Of a stretch of DNA of 64,000 bases, positions 37,287-48,400 are shown piece after piece; positions within the stretch are counted from its first letter, which is position 1; the number at the start of each line of letters is the position of its first letter. The translations under genes were made by a program, and so were the position numbers. Where the stretch lies: contig JBCBSS010000017.1 of assembly GCA_039819065.1 (NCBI GenBank), positions 10,965 to 74,964 on the forward strand. The letters run 5' to 3'. A model generated the notes under the pieces. It was not told where the DNA came from, did no database searches, and saw only the letters and a program-made list of their open reading frames with translations. Source of the stretch: JBCBSS01 sp039819065 (GTDB taxonomy: Bacteria; Bacteroidota; Bacteroidia; Cytophagales; Cyclobacteriaceae).

Positions 37287-38363
37287 TCAGTTGCCTTTAG
37301 CCCGCTCATATTGCACCGGCCATACCACATCTTTTCTCAGCTGGCCGGCTGCATGCAGGGGAAAATAAGGCTCCCGAAGCATTTGCCTGGCCATAAGAAC
37401 AAGATCAGCCTGACCTGTTCTAATGATATGATCGGCTTGCTGTGCTGATGTGATCATACCGACACTTCCGGTCATTACCTGTACTTTTTCCTTGATCTTG
37501 GCACTGAACTCAGTTTGATATCCCGGACCCACCGGTATGGTAGCACCTGCTATAATACCTCCGGACGAACAGTCTATCACGTCTACTCCTAATTCCTTCA
37601 ATTCTTCGGCTATTCGCATACTGTCCTCAAATGTCCAGCTCTCCCTGTCATCTAACCAATCTGTAACGGACAGCCTTACGAATAGTGGGTAGTCATCGAC
37701 CCATACTTTTCGAACTTCTTTTACTATGGATTTCAGTAACCTGGTTCTATTCTCGAAGCTTCCTCCATATTCATCCGTTCTCTGGTTCGATATTGGTGAT
37801 AAAAACTCATGTAGCAAGTAGCCATGAGCGGCATGAATTTCCAGGATTTTGAACCCTGCCTCAAGCGACCTCAACGTTGCTTCACGATAAGCTGTTATTA
37901 ATTTGCCAATGTCGTCATGGCTCATTTCCTGCGGTGATGGCTCTGCTTCATCAAAGGCCAATGCGCTAGGGGCCATTACATTGCTCCAGCCTCCTTGGTT
38001 TTCATTAATGCGTTGATTACCAGCCCAGGGAACGGTACGGCTGGCTTTTCTTCCGGCATGGGCCAGTTGAATACCTGGTTTACCACTTTGCTTTTTAATA
38101 AACTCGGTAATCCGCTTGAGCTCCTTAATGTGTTCATCACTCCAAATACCTAAATCGAATCGTGTAATCCTACCTTCTTCGCAGACGGCGGTGGCTTCTG
38201 TAAAAATGATACCAGCACCTCCAACGGCTCGACTACCCAGATGTACCAGATGCCAGTCATTGGCAAAGCCATCGACACTTGAATATTGGCACATGGGTGA
38301 TACAACGATTCTATTCTTCACTTCGACTTCGCGAAGTTTAATCGCATCAAACAAATGAGACAT
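37287..38363 (-). CDS. NADPH dehydrogenase, old yellow enzyme family (YqjM/NamA-like)
   Basis: A 358-residue FMN TIM-barrel enzyme. The N-terminal 'VVSPMCQYSS' with C25 and Y27, 'LAHAGRKAS', and H177/H180/Y182 in 'IHAAHGYLLHEFLSP' match the YqjM subgroup of old yellow enzymes. They reduce activated C=C bonds and nitro compounds with NADPH and respond to oxidative or electrophile stress. The length equals the family's usual 340-360. The C-terminal FMN phosphate loop 'GSVGMITS' is present. Confidence 0.92.
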   Translation of the reverse strand: MSHLFDAIKLREVEVKNRIVVSPMCQYSSVDGFANDWHLVHLGSRAVGGAGIIFTEATAVCEEGRITRFDLGIWSDEHIKELKRITEFIKKQSGKPGIQLAHAGRKASRTVPWAGNQRINENQGGWSNVMAPSALAFDEAEPSPQEMSHDDIGKLITAYREATLRSLEAGFKILEIHAAHGYLLHEFLSPISNQRTDEYGGSFENRTRLLKSIVKEVRKVWVDDYPLFVRLSVTDWLDDRESWTFEDSMRIAEELKELGVDVIDCSSGGIIAGATIPVGPGYQTEFSAKIKEKVQVMTGSVGMITSAQQADHIIRTGQADLVLMARQMLREPYFPLHAAGQLRKDVVWPVQYERAKGN

Positions 38364-38819
38364 TGATTTCCTTTTTTCTGTTAGTCAGTCATTAAACCGA
38401 ATAAGCATGACTTATCTAGCCAAAGACATTGCTCCCGGATTAAAGATATAAGGCTAGCAATTAGCAAATAGGTAGTTTTTAAAGGAATTCAGGTAAAAAA
38501 AACTCTTAACTGTAAATGTATGATATCAGTAGAATGCTTAGGTTGATTTACCAATGATTATATGCTGACTGTTGTTTAACATGGATATAGGTGCGAGTGC
38601 TATTAGGCAAAAAAGTAGAAAGTGTCTATGAAACATTCTGGGATTAGAGAAGACATATTGTTAGTATGTTAGCGATGTAGAGTATACAATATGCTAACTG
38701 ATTGCTATAAAAAGATAAAGACACCCAGGGGGTGCCTCTATCAGGATATGAAGAAATTCTACTTGTTACTCTTTTAAACCGGAAAATTCACATAATCTTC
38801 CGCTCTTTAAGCCGGTGGA
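38364..38819. other. Intergenic region with SusD terminator
   Basis: Between the old yellow enzyme start and the SusD stop. It contains the terminator at 38711-38737 and the promoter of the old yellow enzyme gene. No gene is visible; short frames lack coding features. Confidence 0.5.
38711..38737 (-). terminator. Rho-independent terminator of the SusCD operon
   Basis: On the minus strand the sequence reads GGCACCC-CCT-GGGTGTC followed by TTTATCTTTTT: a 7-bp stem with one G-U pair, a 3-nt loop and a T-rich tail. It lies about 85 bp after the SusD stop codon. Confidence 0.75.
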
Positions 38820-40244
38820 CTAGTTCATATCCCACCAAAGTCTAGTGTCTACTCCGTCCTCGCCTTGCATGGCTACCGCCGCATCGTAATTGGCCTTGTT
38901 CAATGTGCTTTCTGAAGTAGGATAGCCGTGCCTTCTAGGTATTTCACCACTGTTATTGAGTGCGTCAGGTGCAGGTGCCAACACCGGGAAGCCTGTTCTT
39001 CTCCATTCTGCCCAGGCTTCATAACCTTGCATGTAAAGCGCCACCCACTTTTGCTCTCCAATCAATTCCATAGCATTGGCATCACTCCAGGCTACATCTG
39101 GTTGCGCGATATAAGCAGCAAACGCAGCATCATCAAATACACCCCATTGCTGCATAGAGGCTTGAATACCAACCTCATAGTGCTCTTGCGCAGTACCTGG
39201 TATATTCCAACCATTCATAGCTGCCTCTGCCAGGTAGAATTCTACCTGAGCTGTGGTGAAAATTGGCAATGGAGCATCTTGGGTATTGATCTGATTATCA
39301 GTAATGAACGATACCGAGCTATTCTCAATATCACCGGCGCTAATAATACCATAGGGCATGCCGACAAAAGTACCAGTGGCTAAAGCCGGTTCTGCAAAAG
39401 CTTCTATCCTCGGGTCACTTACATTTAATAAGTAATCGATCATGGTCTCACTAACGGCATAATCGGTACGGGTAATGAACCTTCCGAACCAAGGATTTTG
39501 GTTATCTGCATTCTGCAAGAATTGGTACATCACATCAGATGTGATCACACCATCGGCGACCGCTGATTCGAATTCGCTTTGTGCCAATGTAGGAGACACT
39601 CCTGAAATTCTAATGGCCATGGTCATTCTGATTGTATTGGCAAATGCTCTCCAGCGATCCATGTTACCATCAAAAATGATGTCTCCGCTTACGCCGGGGC
39701 CTCCATCAATTTGTGCTGTAGCCTCTCTCAACTCTTGAAAAAGTGCACTGTAGATATTATCCTGCATGTCATAGGTAGGATTAAAGTTGTCCTTACCTTG
39801 AAGGGCTTGAGACAGTGGCAAAGCACCCCATCTATCCGTCATAAAATGATAGAAATAGGCTTTCAGGATTCTTGCAACCGCAATTTGATTGTTATTACTA
39901 CCACTAGCGGCAGCAGCACTTCTGGTGGCCTCATCTGTGTTCAGTCTAATAATCTCATCGAGATTGGCTAGCGGGCCTGTGTACCAGGTATTAAAATCGA
40001 AGTTAACCTCGCTGTAGCGTGAGCTGGTAGTGTACTGCGTTTCTGACAAATGCTGCACATAGAGTGTCGGTAGGGTAGCGCCAATCACCGTAGCCACGCT
40101 AGTTTGAGCACCTGTCAGCAATAGCGCCGGAGGTGCCTGAGAAGGTTCGTTGGGATCCACGTTCAGATCTCCAAAATCGTCGCAAGACGTACTCCACAAG
40201 AGTAGTATTGCCAAGAAGAAAGATGATAATTTATATGTCTTCAT
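38820..40244 (-). CDS. SusD-like_2 outer-membrane nutrient-binding lipoprotein
   Basis: A 474-residue lipoprotein with signal peptide and lipobox 'LLLWSTSC', followed by 'DDFGDLNVDPNEPSQAPPALLLTGAQ', the hallmark of the SusD-like_2 subfamily (PF12771). It is the lid/binding partner of the SusC-type channel encoded 15 bp upstream. The ligand is unknown; no glycoside hydrolase or sulfatase is next to the pair, and members of this subfamily are often linked to peptides or other non-glycan nutrients (inference). Confidence 0.93.
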   Translation of the reverse strand: MKTYKLSSFFLAILLLWSTSCDDFGDLNVDPNEPSQAPPALLLTGAQTSVATVIGATLPTLYVQHLSETQYTTSSRYSEVNFDFNTWYTGPLANLDEIIRLNTDEATRSAAAASGSNNNQIAVARILKAYFYHFMTDRWGALPLSQALQGKDNFNPTYDMQDNIYSALFQELREATAQIDGGPGVSGDIIFDGNMDRWRAFANTIRMTMAIRISGVSPTLAQSEFESAVADGVITSDVMYQFLQNADNQNPWFGRFITRTDYAVSETMIDYLLNVSDPRIEAFAEPALATGTFVGMPYGIISAGDIENSSVSFITDNQINTQDAPLPIFTTAQVEFYLAEAAMNGWNIPGTAQEHYEVGIQASMQQWGVFDDAAFAAYIAQPDVAWSDANAMELIGEQKWVALYMQGYEAWAEWRRTGFPVLAPAPDALNNSGEIPRRHGYPTSESTLNKANYDAAVAMQGEDGVDTRLWWDMN

Positions 40245-40259
40245 TTTATCTCTGTTTTT

Positions 40260-43200
40260 TTAAAGTCCTAACCTAAGGTTGAATCCTAGTGACCTTACAC
40301 CTGGTAAGACACCGCCTTCGGCAGCATTGAAACCGCCAATACCTTCACCTATTTCAGAAGGATCGATTCCGTCTACGTTACTGGTAATCAACCAAAGGTT
40401 TCGACCAATCACCGCGAAATTGATATTCCTGAAAGGCGTTTTGTCCGTAATGGATGCAGGCAGGGTATAGCCCAATCTCAATTCTCTAAGCTTCACGTAG
40501 CTGGCATCATACAACCAGTTTTCCGATAGACCAAAAAGACTAGTATAGTAAGTCTGGGCGTCTGTGTAAGTAGTCACATCTTCTCCATTTTCGTCTACAC
40601 CATCTACTCTAACACCACCACCGTCAGCTACATCATCCCTGATGGGATTACCAAGATCGTTGTTACCTACTGTTTCGGCGCCAAGGCCAGAATAGGCGTT
40701 GAACATCCTGGTAATGGAATAGAATTGACCACCTTTCTGGAAGTCTATGAATACTGAAAGGTTAAGGTTTTTGTAGGTGAATGTATTTCTTAAACCTCCA
40801 GTAAAGTCAGGTAGAATACTGCCTAAATCCATGTTGGTTTCGGTAGCATAAGTCCCGTTGCTGCGCAATACGCGCTTGCCGTTATTGACATGATCAATTG
40901 GATTGCCTTCGTTATCAGTAGCTTGGAACCTTTGGAAACCTGTACCTACAAAGAAGCCCCACTCTTCACCTGCTCTGGCGTTGAGCGTAAGCCCTCCCCA
41001 ACGGTCGCTGAGCACCTGCTGTAAAAGCCTGTTTTCTAGCCCGTCAGCAAGGCTGATCACCTGTGAACGATTTCGCGCTACGTTAAGGTTGACTTCCCAG
41101 TTGAAGCTACCTTTTCTGATAGGCACACCGGTTAGCATGAGTTCTACTCCCTTGGATTCTATCTCACCAGCATTTACAATGGCAGTACTGTAACCGCTAG
41201 AACCGGGCACGGTCAATTCAAGGATCTGATCTTCTACATTGTTCTTGTAGTAAGTGAAATCAATGCCTAATCGGTCGTTCATTAAGCGCACGTCGAAACC
41301 GGCTTCTATGTTAGAAGATAATTGAGGACGCAATTCTGGATTTTGGAGTTTGTCATTGACAAATAGCCTTGCACTTGAGCCATAAGGCTTGCCTACCGAG
41401 AAGGTCTGGAAGACATTGAATGGTCCAATATCAGAACCAATCTGCGCCCAACTGATACGTGCTTTTCCAAAACTGAGGATACTGGAATTGATCAACTCGG
41501 AGAACACCAGGCTACCGCCAACAGAAGGATAGAGATATGAGTTATTCCCTTCTGGTAAGGTGGAAGACCAGTCATTTCTCAAAGTAAAGTCAAGGTAGAC
41601 GAACTCGTTGTATCCGACAGAAGCGGTACCGTATAAACTTCTCACCTCATTGGCAGTTCTATAAGTATCTAACGTTGGCCTGTCGATAGAAGCCGCGATG
41701 TCGTAGTAATCAGGGGTTGATAAACCACCTACCGTTTGTTGCAGTGAACGATCGTAGGTGTTTTTCCTGATGTTTCCACCCAACGTTGCTTGAACGGAAA
41801 TGATGTCGAATGTCTTGTTGTATTCGGCTAGAAACTCGTAGTTGGTTTCTACTCCTTTGATCAATTCATTGCGGTAAGAATCGAGGTTCAACCCTCCTGA
41901 ACCTACTCTCTCTCCAATTTCCTGTACGAAAGTGTCGTTGCGCAAGAATCCTGTGATTTTCAGTTCATCCAGGATATTGTAGGTAAGCGCCACATTGCCA
42001 AACACGCGGTCTCTGCTATCTTCTGAGAAGTTCCTAAACTGCTCCCAAAACGGGTTATCCCAATACTGTGGCTGACCTGGTATTCGACCGGCCGAAATAT
42101 CACTGCTGCGGATGTTCCAAAAACGTTGTGTGCCATCGGCATTGGTGAAATCACGTAGTCTATCGATGTCGACCTGGCGCTGGAACCATTGGTTAAAAGA
42201 GCTAACCGGGCCTCCGCTGTAACCCATAACAGGTCTTCCCAGACCTTGCGTGTTGATATAGTTCAAATTAACGGCTGCTTGTAATTTATCTGAGAGCTTG
42301 GTAGAACCGCTGAATGAAACTGAAGTTCTATCCAGTTCACTATTCGGTAGCACGCCATCCTGATGTACCTGGCCAAGTGAAAGGCGGAACATGGCTGCTT
42401 CGTTACCGCCTGAAAGTGACAGGTTATTGTTGAACGTCACTCCGGTTTCAAAGAAGTCTCGAACGTTATTGGGGTTGGCTGAAAAAGGTCTCAATTGACC
42501 AAATTCTTCTCCCGGAAACCAGCTATCCCAGTGTCTGACCGGCGTGCCATCAAGACGTGGGCCCCAGCTTTCATCAGCAGCATAGTTTACCAAAGGCTGT
42601 CCTTCAAAGGCCGCCCATTCTGCTGGGTGGTTGTTGGGGTCAAAAGAGAAAGTGGAAAACTCTTGAGTATAACCACCGCCGTACTCATTCTGATATTCTG
42701 GTAGCACATACACCCTGTCAAACGTAGTACTGTGGTTGAAATCTATCCCCAGGCCTTTGCGGGCTGATCCCTTTTTCGTGGTAATGAGGATAACGCCGTT
42801 GGCTCCCCGCTGACCATATATCGCGGCAGCGGACGGCCCCTTCAAAACGGATATTGACTCAATGTCATTAGGATTGATATCCGAAGCCAAGTTGCCATAG
42901 TCCCTGCCTCCCGAAAAGTGAGTTCTTCCATCAGGACCGATGGAATTATTGGAAATGGGTGTTCCATCAACTACGAATAGAGGAGAAGCCTCTCCAAGTG
43001 TAGTAGCTCCTCTGAGCCTAATCTTAGTTGATCCACCCACTGCTGCTGATGAAGTACCAATGATCTGTACTCCAGCTACTTTACCGGTCAGGGCGTTGAC
43101 CACATTGTTTTCCGCCACTTGTATTAATTGGCTACCGTCTACTTGCTGAACAGAATAGCCGAGAGAACTCTCTTTTCGAGATATTCCAAGGCCAGTAATG

Positions 43201-43529
43201 ACTACTTCTGAGAGTTGGGTAGCGTCAGTGGACATGGCAAGGTCAATTACAGATTGATTGCCAATCTCAATTTCTTGAGTAACAAGTCCTACAAAGGAGA
43301 AAACGAGCGTGCCCCCGCCCGAGGGGACTGAGAGTTTGTAGTTACCATCTACATCCGTGATGGTACCAATGGTGGTGTTTTTCAGTAAAATGGTTACTCC
43401 CGGTAGGGCAATACCATCTTCGGACGACGTAACTTTGCCGGATACTGTTCTTTCCTGGGCCAACAATACGCTGACGGATAGGAAAGAAAGTACCACTGAA
43501 AATAGTAGTACTTTTTTCATAGCTTTCAT
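40260..43529 (-). CDS. SusC/RagA family TonB-dependent outer-membrane transporter
   Basis: A 1089-residue receptor with a signal peptide ('VVLSFLSVSVLLAQ'), an N-terminal CarboxypepD_reg-like domain (about 25-105, 'RTVSGKVTSSEDGIALPGVTILLKNT'), a TonB-box/plug region ('LSEVVITGLGISRKESSLGYSVQQVDG', 'SAAAIYGQRGANGVILITTKKG') and a C-terminal 22-strand barrel ending 'GVRSLGFNLRLGL'. ATG at 43529 or 43520 is possible. It forms an operon with the SusD-like_2 gene (15-bp gap). A 19-bp palindrome lies 255 bp upstream. Confidence 0.95.
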   Translation of the reverse strand: MKAMKKVLLFSVVLSFLSVSVLLAQERTVSGKVTSSEDGIALPGVTILLKNTTIGTITDVDGNYKLSVPSGGGTLVFSFVGLVTQEIEIGNQSVIDLAMSTDATQLSEVVITGLGISRKESSLGYSVQQVDGSQLIQVAENNVVNALTGKVAGVQIIGTSSAAVGGSTKIRLRGATTLGEASPLFVVDGTPISNNSIGPDGRTHFSGGRDYGNLASDINPNDIESISVLKGPSAAAIYGQRGANGVILITTKKGSARKGLGIDFNHSTTFDRVYVLPEYQNEYGGGYTQEFSTFSFDPNNHPAEWAAFEGQPLVNYAADESWGPRLDGTPVRHWDSWFPGEEFGQLRPFSANPNNVRDFFETGVTFNNNLSLSGGNEAAMFRLSLGQVHQDGVLPNSELDRTSVSFSGSTKLSDKLQAAVNLNYINTQGLGRPVMGYSGGPVSSFNQWFQRQVDIDRLRDFTNADGTQRFWNIRSSDISAGRIPGQPQYWDNPFWEQFRNFSEDSRDRVFGNVALTYNILDELKITGFLRNDTFVQEIGERVGSGGLNLDSYRNELIKGVETNYEFLAEYNKTFDIISVQATLGGNIRKNTYDRSLQQTVGGLSTPDYYDIAASIDRPTLDTYRTANEVRSLYGTASVGYNEFVYLDFTLRNDWSSTLPEGNNSYLYPSVGGSLVFSELINSSILSFGKARISWAQIGSDIGPFNVFQTFSVGKPYGSSARLFVNDKLQNPELRPQLSSNIEAGFDVRLMNDRLGIDFTYYKNNVEDQILELTVPGSSGYSTAIVNAGEIESKGVELMLTGVPIRKGSFNWEVNLNVARNRSQVISLADGLENRLLQQVLSDRWGGLTLNARAGEEWGFFVGTGFQRFQATDNEGNPIDHVNNGKRVLRSNGTYATETNMDLGSILPDFTGGLRNTFTYKNLNLSVFIDFQKGGQFYSITRMFNAYSGLGAETVGNNDLGNPIRDDVADGGGVRVDGVDENGEDVTTYTDAQTYYTSLFGLSENWLYDASYVKLRELRLGYTLPASITDKTPFRNINFAVIGRNLWLITSNVDGIDPSEIGEGIGGFNAAEGGVLPGVRSLGFNLRLGL

Positions 43530-43948
43530 GGTTTAGGTTTTAAGGTAATTGTTCCGAAAGATACATTTCACTATAAACAAAAAAAATTATTGAAATTATA
43601 ATATGTTTATAGACCTTCCATATGTATGTTTAAACAATAAATTTAACCCATTGATAATCAGATAATTATATTAAACATATATGTCGTTTGTACGACATGA
43701 ATTTTTTTGATCAAAAAATAATTAGTTTATTCATATTTTTGATAAGTGAATATTCTTTTTATATTGTGAAAATCATCCCCCAAATTGCGGTATTATCAAC
43801 TTGATAAGTTGAATAGTTCAAGTATGGTCTGTTTTGAACTATTTCAAGAAGACGTGTTTGAATAGACCAAGTAAGTTAGTAGGCAGTTGCTACTAACTCT
43901 TAAGTTGAAAGGAGGGCTTAGAAGTCAAATAGAATACTACTTAGCAGC
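43530..43948. promoter_or_regulatory. Upstream region of the SusC gene
   Basis: AT-rich, with no gene. It holds the palindromic motif at 43775-43793. A hairpin AGTTAGTAG-N6-CTACTAACT lies near 43873-43897 and could terminate the SGNH-like lipoprotein gene reading in from the right, though a T-run is not obvious. Confidence 0.5.
43775..43793. promoter_or_regulatory. 19-bp imperfect palindrome, TonB-receptor operator candidate (site 1)
   Basis: ATCCCCCAAATTGCGGTAT: arms ATCCCCCAA and TTGCGGTAT are complementary at 7 of 9 positions. It is 17 of 19 or better identical to the site at 63207-63225 (other orientation) and similar to that at 48682-48700. All three lie upstream of TonB-dependent receptor genes. 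Confidence 0.55.
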
Positions 43949-45415
43949 CTAGAATCCATTCACGAACTCGTTGCCCGGAAAGTCATTGATGTTGAGGGTC
44001 GGAATGTTAGCATCAAATTCGGTGTTGATGAAATTGATCAGGTCATTAGTGAGCAGGGCTTTACCTCTCCTATTCAAGGTGATGCCATCAGCAGAAAAAA
44101 TACCTGTTCTCCTCAGGTCTGGTGTAAGTAAGGCGCCATTGAATCTAAAGTCATCTTCAAAGGTTGCGTTAATGGTGCGCTGTGCATCAAAATAGAATAT
44201 CCTGTTTGAAGTATTGGCGATATCGGATATCACTTGGTTGTATTCGTTAATAATGCTACTGACCTCTTCTTCATCTCCGGCTCTAAAATAAAACTGTTTA
44301 TCAATCGGTAGAAAGGTGCCAAAACCAGAACCGCTGGCATTGGGTAATTCCCTAACTGACCACAGTAGTGATTCTCCCGGCGCCATTTGCCTCCATTTGG
44401 GAAGCATGCTTCCATCTGGTTGCATAACATCATCTAGTGAATCATCTTCTACTACCACTGCCCATAAACTTGGTGGGTCATCACCGAAGAAGTCCAGGTC
44501 AGGTCGAAGGCCTTGCCCGCTAGTGTTATAAACACGTACAGCATTATTGTATCCAGCATAAAAACCTCCCACCGCACCTACTTCACCAGCTGTAATGGGC
44601 GCTAAATGGCCTAACTGGGTGAAAAAAGGAAATCCGCTAAAATCCAATATGTTTACTACCAATATATCTGCCTGTGTCTCGCTGATCAGCCGATTGATGA
44701 TGTCCTCGTAGGTGTCTCTAAAGAAATCCCTTGGTGTGAGGTCGATGTCATCAATTGAAGGAGGGACAGGGTTTCTATTGCCTATTAGGCCATTGGCGGC
44801 AAAGCTTAATATGTCTTGCGTTCCCAAGGCCAGAATGATCAAAGTAGGTTGAGCGGCAATGGCTTCATCAAGTAGCGTAGGCTCGTTTAAATTGGCTGAT
44901 AATCGCGCATAGTAGGGGTTATCATTCAAATCAGTAGACAGCACGTCTGCTAAACGAATACCGGGTATACTTAAATTCTGGGGTACGCTACCTTGATAGT
45001 CGGTCAATGCCTCTCCGGCAACAGATCTTTTAAACAACAGCGAAGGCTGTATCGGATCTGCGAATTCTACCATGTATCGTCCTCTCGGATCTCCGATAGA
45101 CGCTTCGGGATTAAATCCATCTTCGCTGTTGATATCTGGTTGTACAAAACCAAATGGATCACCACTGGCGCTATTAATCTGTCCGACCAATAAGGCAGGG
45201 AAGGAATTGGCCTGTCCGGCATTGTGTAACGCGCCATCCATGAACCCGGAGGCTTCGGTTCCTCCTAAGACAACAATTCTGGTAAAGTCTGCCTGCCCGG
45301 GCTCTAAAGGCGCTATTTCGTCGCCAGCCGGTGGGAAATCATAGGAGCATGAAACGACCAACAAGCCAAGAATAAGTGTGCTAAACGCTGGTAATATTTT
45401 GGAAATATGCTTCAT
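43949..45415 (-). CDS. SGNH/GDSL-fold lipoprotein with replaced catalytic residues
   Basis: A 488-residue lipoprotein (lipobox 'LVVSC', C23). Its sequence follows the 'G-D-S-L family lipolytic protein' group that pairs with TonB receptors in Bacteroidota: 'IVVLGGTEASGFMDGALHNAGQANSFPALLVGQI', 'DNPYYARL', 'IILALGTQDILSF' and 'FSADGITLNRRGKALLTNDLINFIN'. All three catalytic blocks are altered: the usual G[DN]S is G51-G52-T53, the GxND block reads GTQD (198-201), and the DGIH block reads DGIT (443-446). It is probably not an esterase and may bind a lipid-like ligand for the receptor 8 bp upstream. Confidence 0.82.
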   Translation of the reverse strand: MKHISKILPAFSTLILGLLVVSCSYDFPPAGDEIAPLEPGQADFTRIVVLGGTEASGFMDGALHNAGQANSFPALLVGQINSASGDPFGFVQPDINSEDGFNPEASIGDPRGRYMVEFADPIQPSLLFKRSVAGEALTDYQGSVPQNLSIPGIRLADVLSTDLNDNPYYARLSANLNEPTLLDEAIAAQPTLIILALGTQDILSFAANGLIGNRNPVPPSIDDIDLTPRDFFRDTYEDIINRLISETQADILVVNILDFSGFPFFTQLGHLAPITAGEVGAVGGFYAGYNNAVRVYNTSGQGLRPDLDFFGDDPPSLWAVVVEDDSLDDVMQPDGSMLPKWRQMAPGESLLWSVRELPNASGSGFGTFLPIDKQFYFRAGDEEEVSSIINEYNQVISDIANTSNRIFYFDAQRTINATFEDDFRFNGALLTPDLRRTGIFSADGITLNRRGKALLTNDLINFINTEFDANIPTLNINDFPGNEFVNGF

Positions 45416-45423
45416 AGGGTTGG

Positions 45424-48400
45424 CTAATAAAATGTAGGGTCGTAGGTGATTTGAATATAGGGAACAGCTCCTATTCGAGGGCCGCCAAAGGTGTCTGCAT
45501 AGTATTCATTGCCAATATTGGAAAAGCCAATTTTAAGTAATGAGTGCATCTTGGGCAATTTAATACTCACTTGGGTATCCAGGTTAAAGTATTCTGGCAC
45601 TTCTCCATCGCCAAAATTACTCTCCCATTGAAAGGCCCTTCTGGTTCTAAGGATAAACTTAAAACCAACGTTCTCTGCGACACGATTATGGCCAATGGTG
45701 TAGTTGGCCTTGAAGCTCGGTGTATTGAACCCAGGAACGATCGGATCATCACTCTCACTGGTTAAGTTGGCCCAGGCACCATTTACTCCCAAGACAAATC
45801 GGCCTCTGGAGGTATAGTCGACGTTAAAAGAAATTCCCTGAGAGATAACGGATTCTGACGCATTGCTATTAATAAAAAAGACATCCCTTTCAACTGAGTT
45901 ATTAACCTGCCTTGCGGCCAGAAAAGCATCCGTTTGGGGGCTTGTCTTCGGTTTGATTACCCTCACGATACCAATGAAATTTTGATAGGTATTATGGTAG
46001 TAGTTGACATCTAATACTAATTTACCGTCTGCCAACAGGCTTTTATACCCTAATTCAAAGGTGCTAACCTGTTCTGGCCGGATTTCCCTGATATCTGTGG
46101 CTTGAATTATATTGTCCTGAAGAATATTCAGATTACGCAACTCGGCTTGCTCCTGGTTCAAAGGAATTTGATCATCTCCTTCCGGGTTTATATCCCTATC
46201 AACCGCTTCATTAAAAGCATCAACGGTTTGTGTGAAAAAGGCATTGCCAGCAAGGTCTAGTGGTGCTATCATTTCTCCTAGCCCTCCAACTGCCCTTCCG
46301 CTACCCAGGCTTTGGAAAATGAATTGCTCTCGTAAAGTGGGGTTTCTAAATCCAGTTTGAAAGGAGGCTCGGAAGTTATGGATTTCGTTGACTGTATAGA
46401 CCGAGGATAGCCGCGGTGTGAATCGCCCTTGGAAATTCTCGTTCTTATCAAAGCGTAGGGAAGCCACAATCTTCAATCGCTCTGGCATTACCTCTTTGGT
46501 GGCTTCAATGAACCCACCATATTCGAACATGGTGATGTCATTACCGGCAGAATCCGGGTAGACTATGCCCTCAGACTCAGGGTCATAAAGTCTGTAATTG
46601 CCTCCGATATCAACATTAGCAAAACCAATTTGATCCAAAAAACTATATCTTCCCTCTACATGATAAAGCGCTGAATTGTCCGTAAACCCTGCCCCAGTAT
46701 CAAAGCCCTGGGTATTGATAATGCGTTCTTTCTGCGCGTTGAAAGCATCGCTACTAGGCTCGAAACGAGCGGTTCCGGGAGATTCTAGTCCGAAATCGCT
46801 ATCGGCAGTTTGCCTTGCTACTTCGTGGTCTCCTCCGGCAACACCTCTCGATCTGAGTAACCCTCTAAAAGCCAATTCATATATCCTGAACCACTCTTCG
46901 TCACTTCTGGCCGTTCTCATGAGCTGCAACGCCAAAAACCTGGAGTCATACGAGTTGCCCGATCTTTGTTGCGTAGTGTAGGTGCGTACCATAAACCGCT
47001 CACTATTCAACTCTAGCTTAGTTTGTAAAAGTTGAAAATCGCCTAAAAATACGCGGTTGTCACCCGTGTAGAATGTAGTTCCGGTTCCAAAGTTGTTTTG
47101 TAGAATGGCGGTTATTTTATCATTGATCTTGTAGTGTAAAGCACTATTTATCTTGTAGTTGGTGAAATTGTAATCCATCAGGTTTTCTTCTGCGTACCCG
47201 GTGCGGGTCACCAGCACATTGGTACCTAATGGGCCAATCGGTAAATTGGCTTGTATTTCGTCTCCATATATGTTCACGCCATCATAGCCCGGCGATTCAG
47301 CATGTGTTTCAAAGCGTTCTCCTTCACCAATATTGTTGACGTCATTGGCTGCCCAGTCTTTGGCTTTGATGATTGAGAAGGTGGTTTTAAAGGCAATTTT
47401 ATCATTCCAAGCTTTAGCATACCGAATGGCAAAGTCGTACACGCCTTCTCCTCCAAAGTCCAGAAAATCTGATCCTCCCCCACCTTCAGGAAAGCGATTT
47501 GCCGCTAGTTTCAATTGCGCACTTACTCCCTGGAATATAAATGGGTCTTTGCTCTGCATGAAAAGAATGCCATTAAATGCGTTGGGGCCATATTTAGCAG
47601 AGGACGGCCCTGGGTAGAGTTCGATGTTCTCGAGGTCTAGTTCTGAAACACCACCAAAATTCCCGATAGGGAAGTTAAAGCCGGGTGCCTGATTGTCCAT
47701 GCCATCCACCATCTGTACAAAACGGACATTACCTGTAGCATTAAACCCCCTTGAATTCACTGATTTGAATTGCATACTCTGGGTAGCAATCTCCACATCC
47801 TTCATGTTGGCCAGGGCATCATAGAAATCGAAAGAAGGAACGCGCTGAATCTGGCGTATGTCTAGTTTCTCCACTGTGGCATCTGCTTTCAGCACCTTCT
47901 GCTCCACTTTTTGGCCGGTAATTGTAACTTCCTTTAGCGCCAAAGATCTTTTGAGCATGTTCACCACGAGATTGTCAGCGTTTAGTTTGTTGACTGTTAC
48001 TTCGTGGAATTGATAGCCGACGTGAGAAAAGGTGAGGTCAAAGGGAGGTTCTTTCCCTATAAAGAGGATGAATTTCCCATCAGAGTCTGTCACGGTGCCT
48101 ATTTCGCGTCCGTCCACTAAGTGGTCTTTGACAAGAATGTTGGTGCTTTTGAGGGGCTTGCCATTATTGGCATCTTGAACCCGGCCGAATACGCGGACAA
48201 TCAGTTGATCGCTTTCCTGTTCTATTATGCGATTAAGCTTAACCGCAATGGCGTCTTTGCTGGCTTTTGTCAATCGCGTGCTGTGAGGCTCATAACCGCG
48301 AAGACTATAATTAATGGTAAAGGGAAAGGCCTTTTTTAAGCTAACTTCAAAAAAACCTTGTGGGTCGGTGTTAATGACGATGGATTCTCCTGATAAGCTG

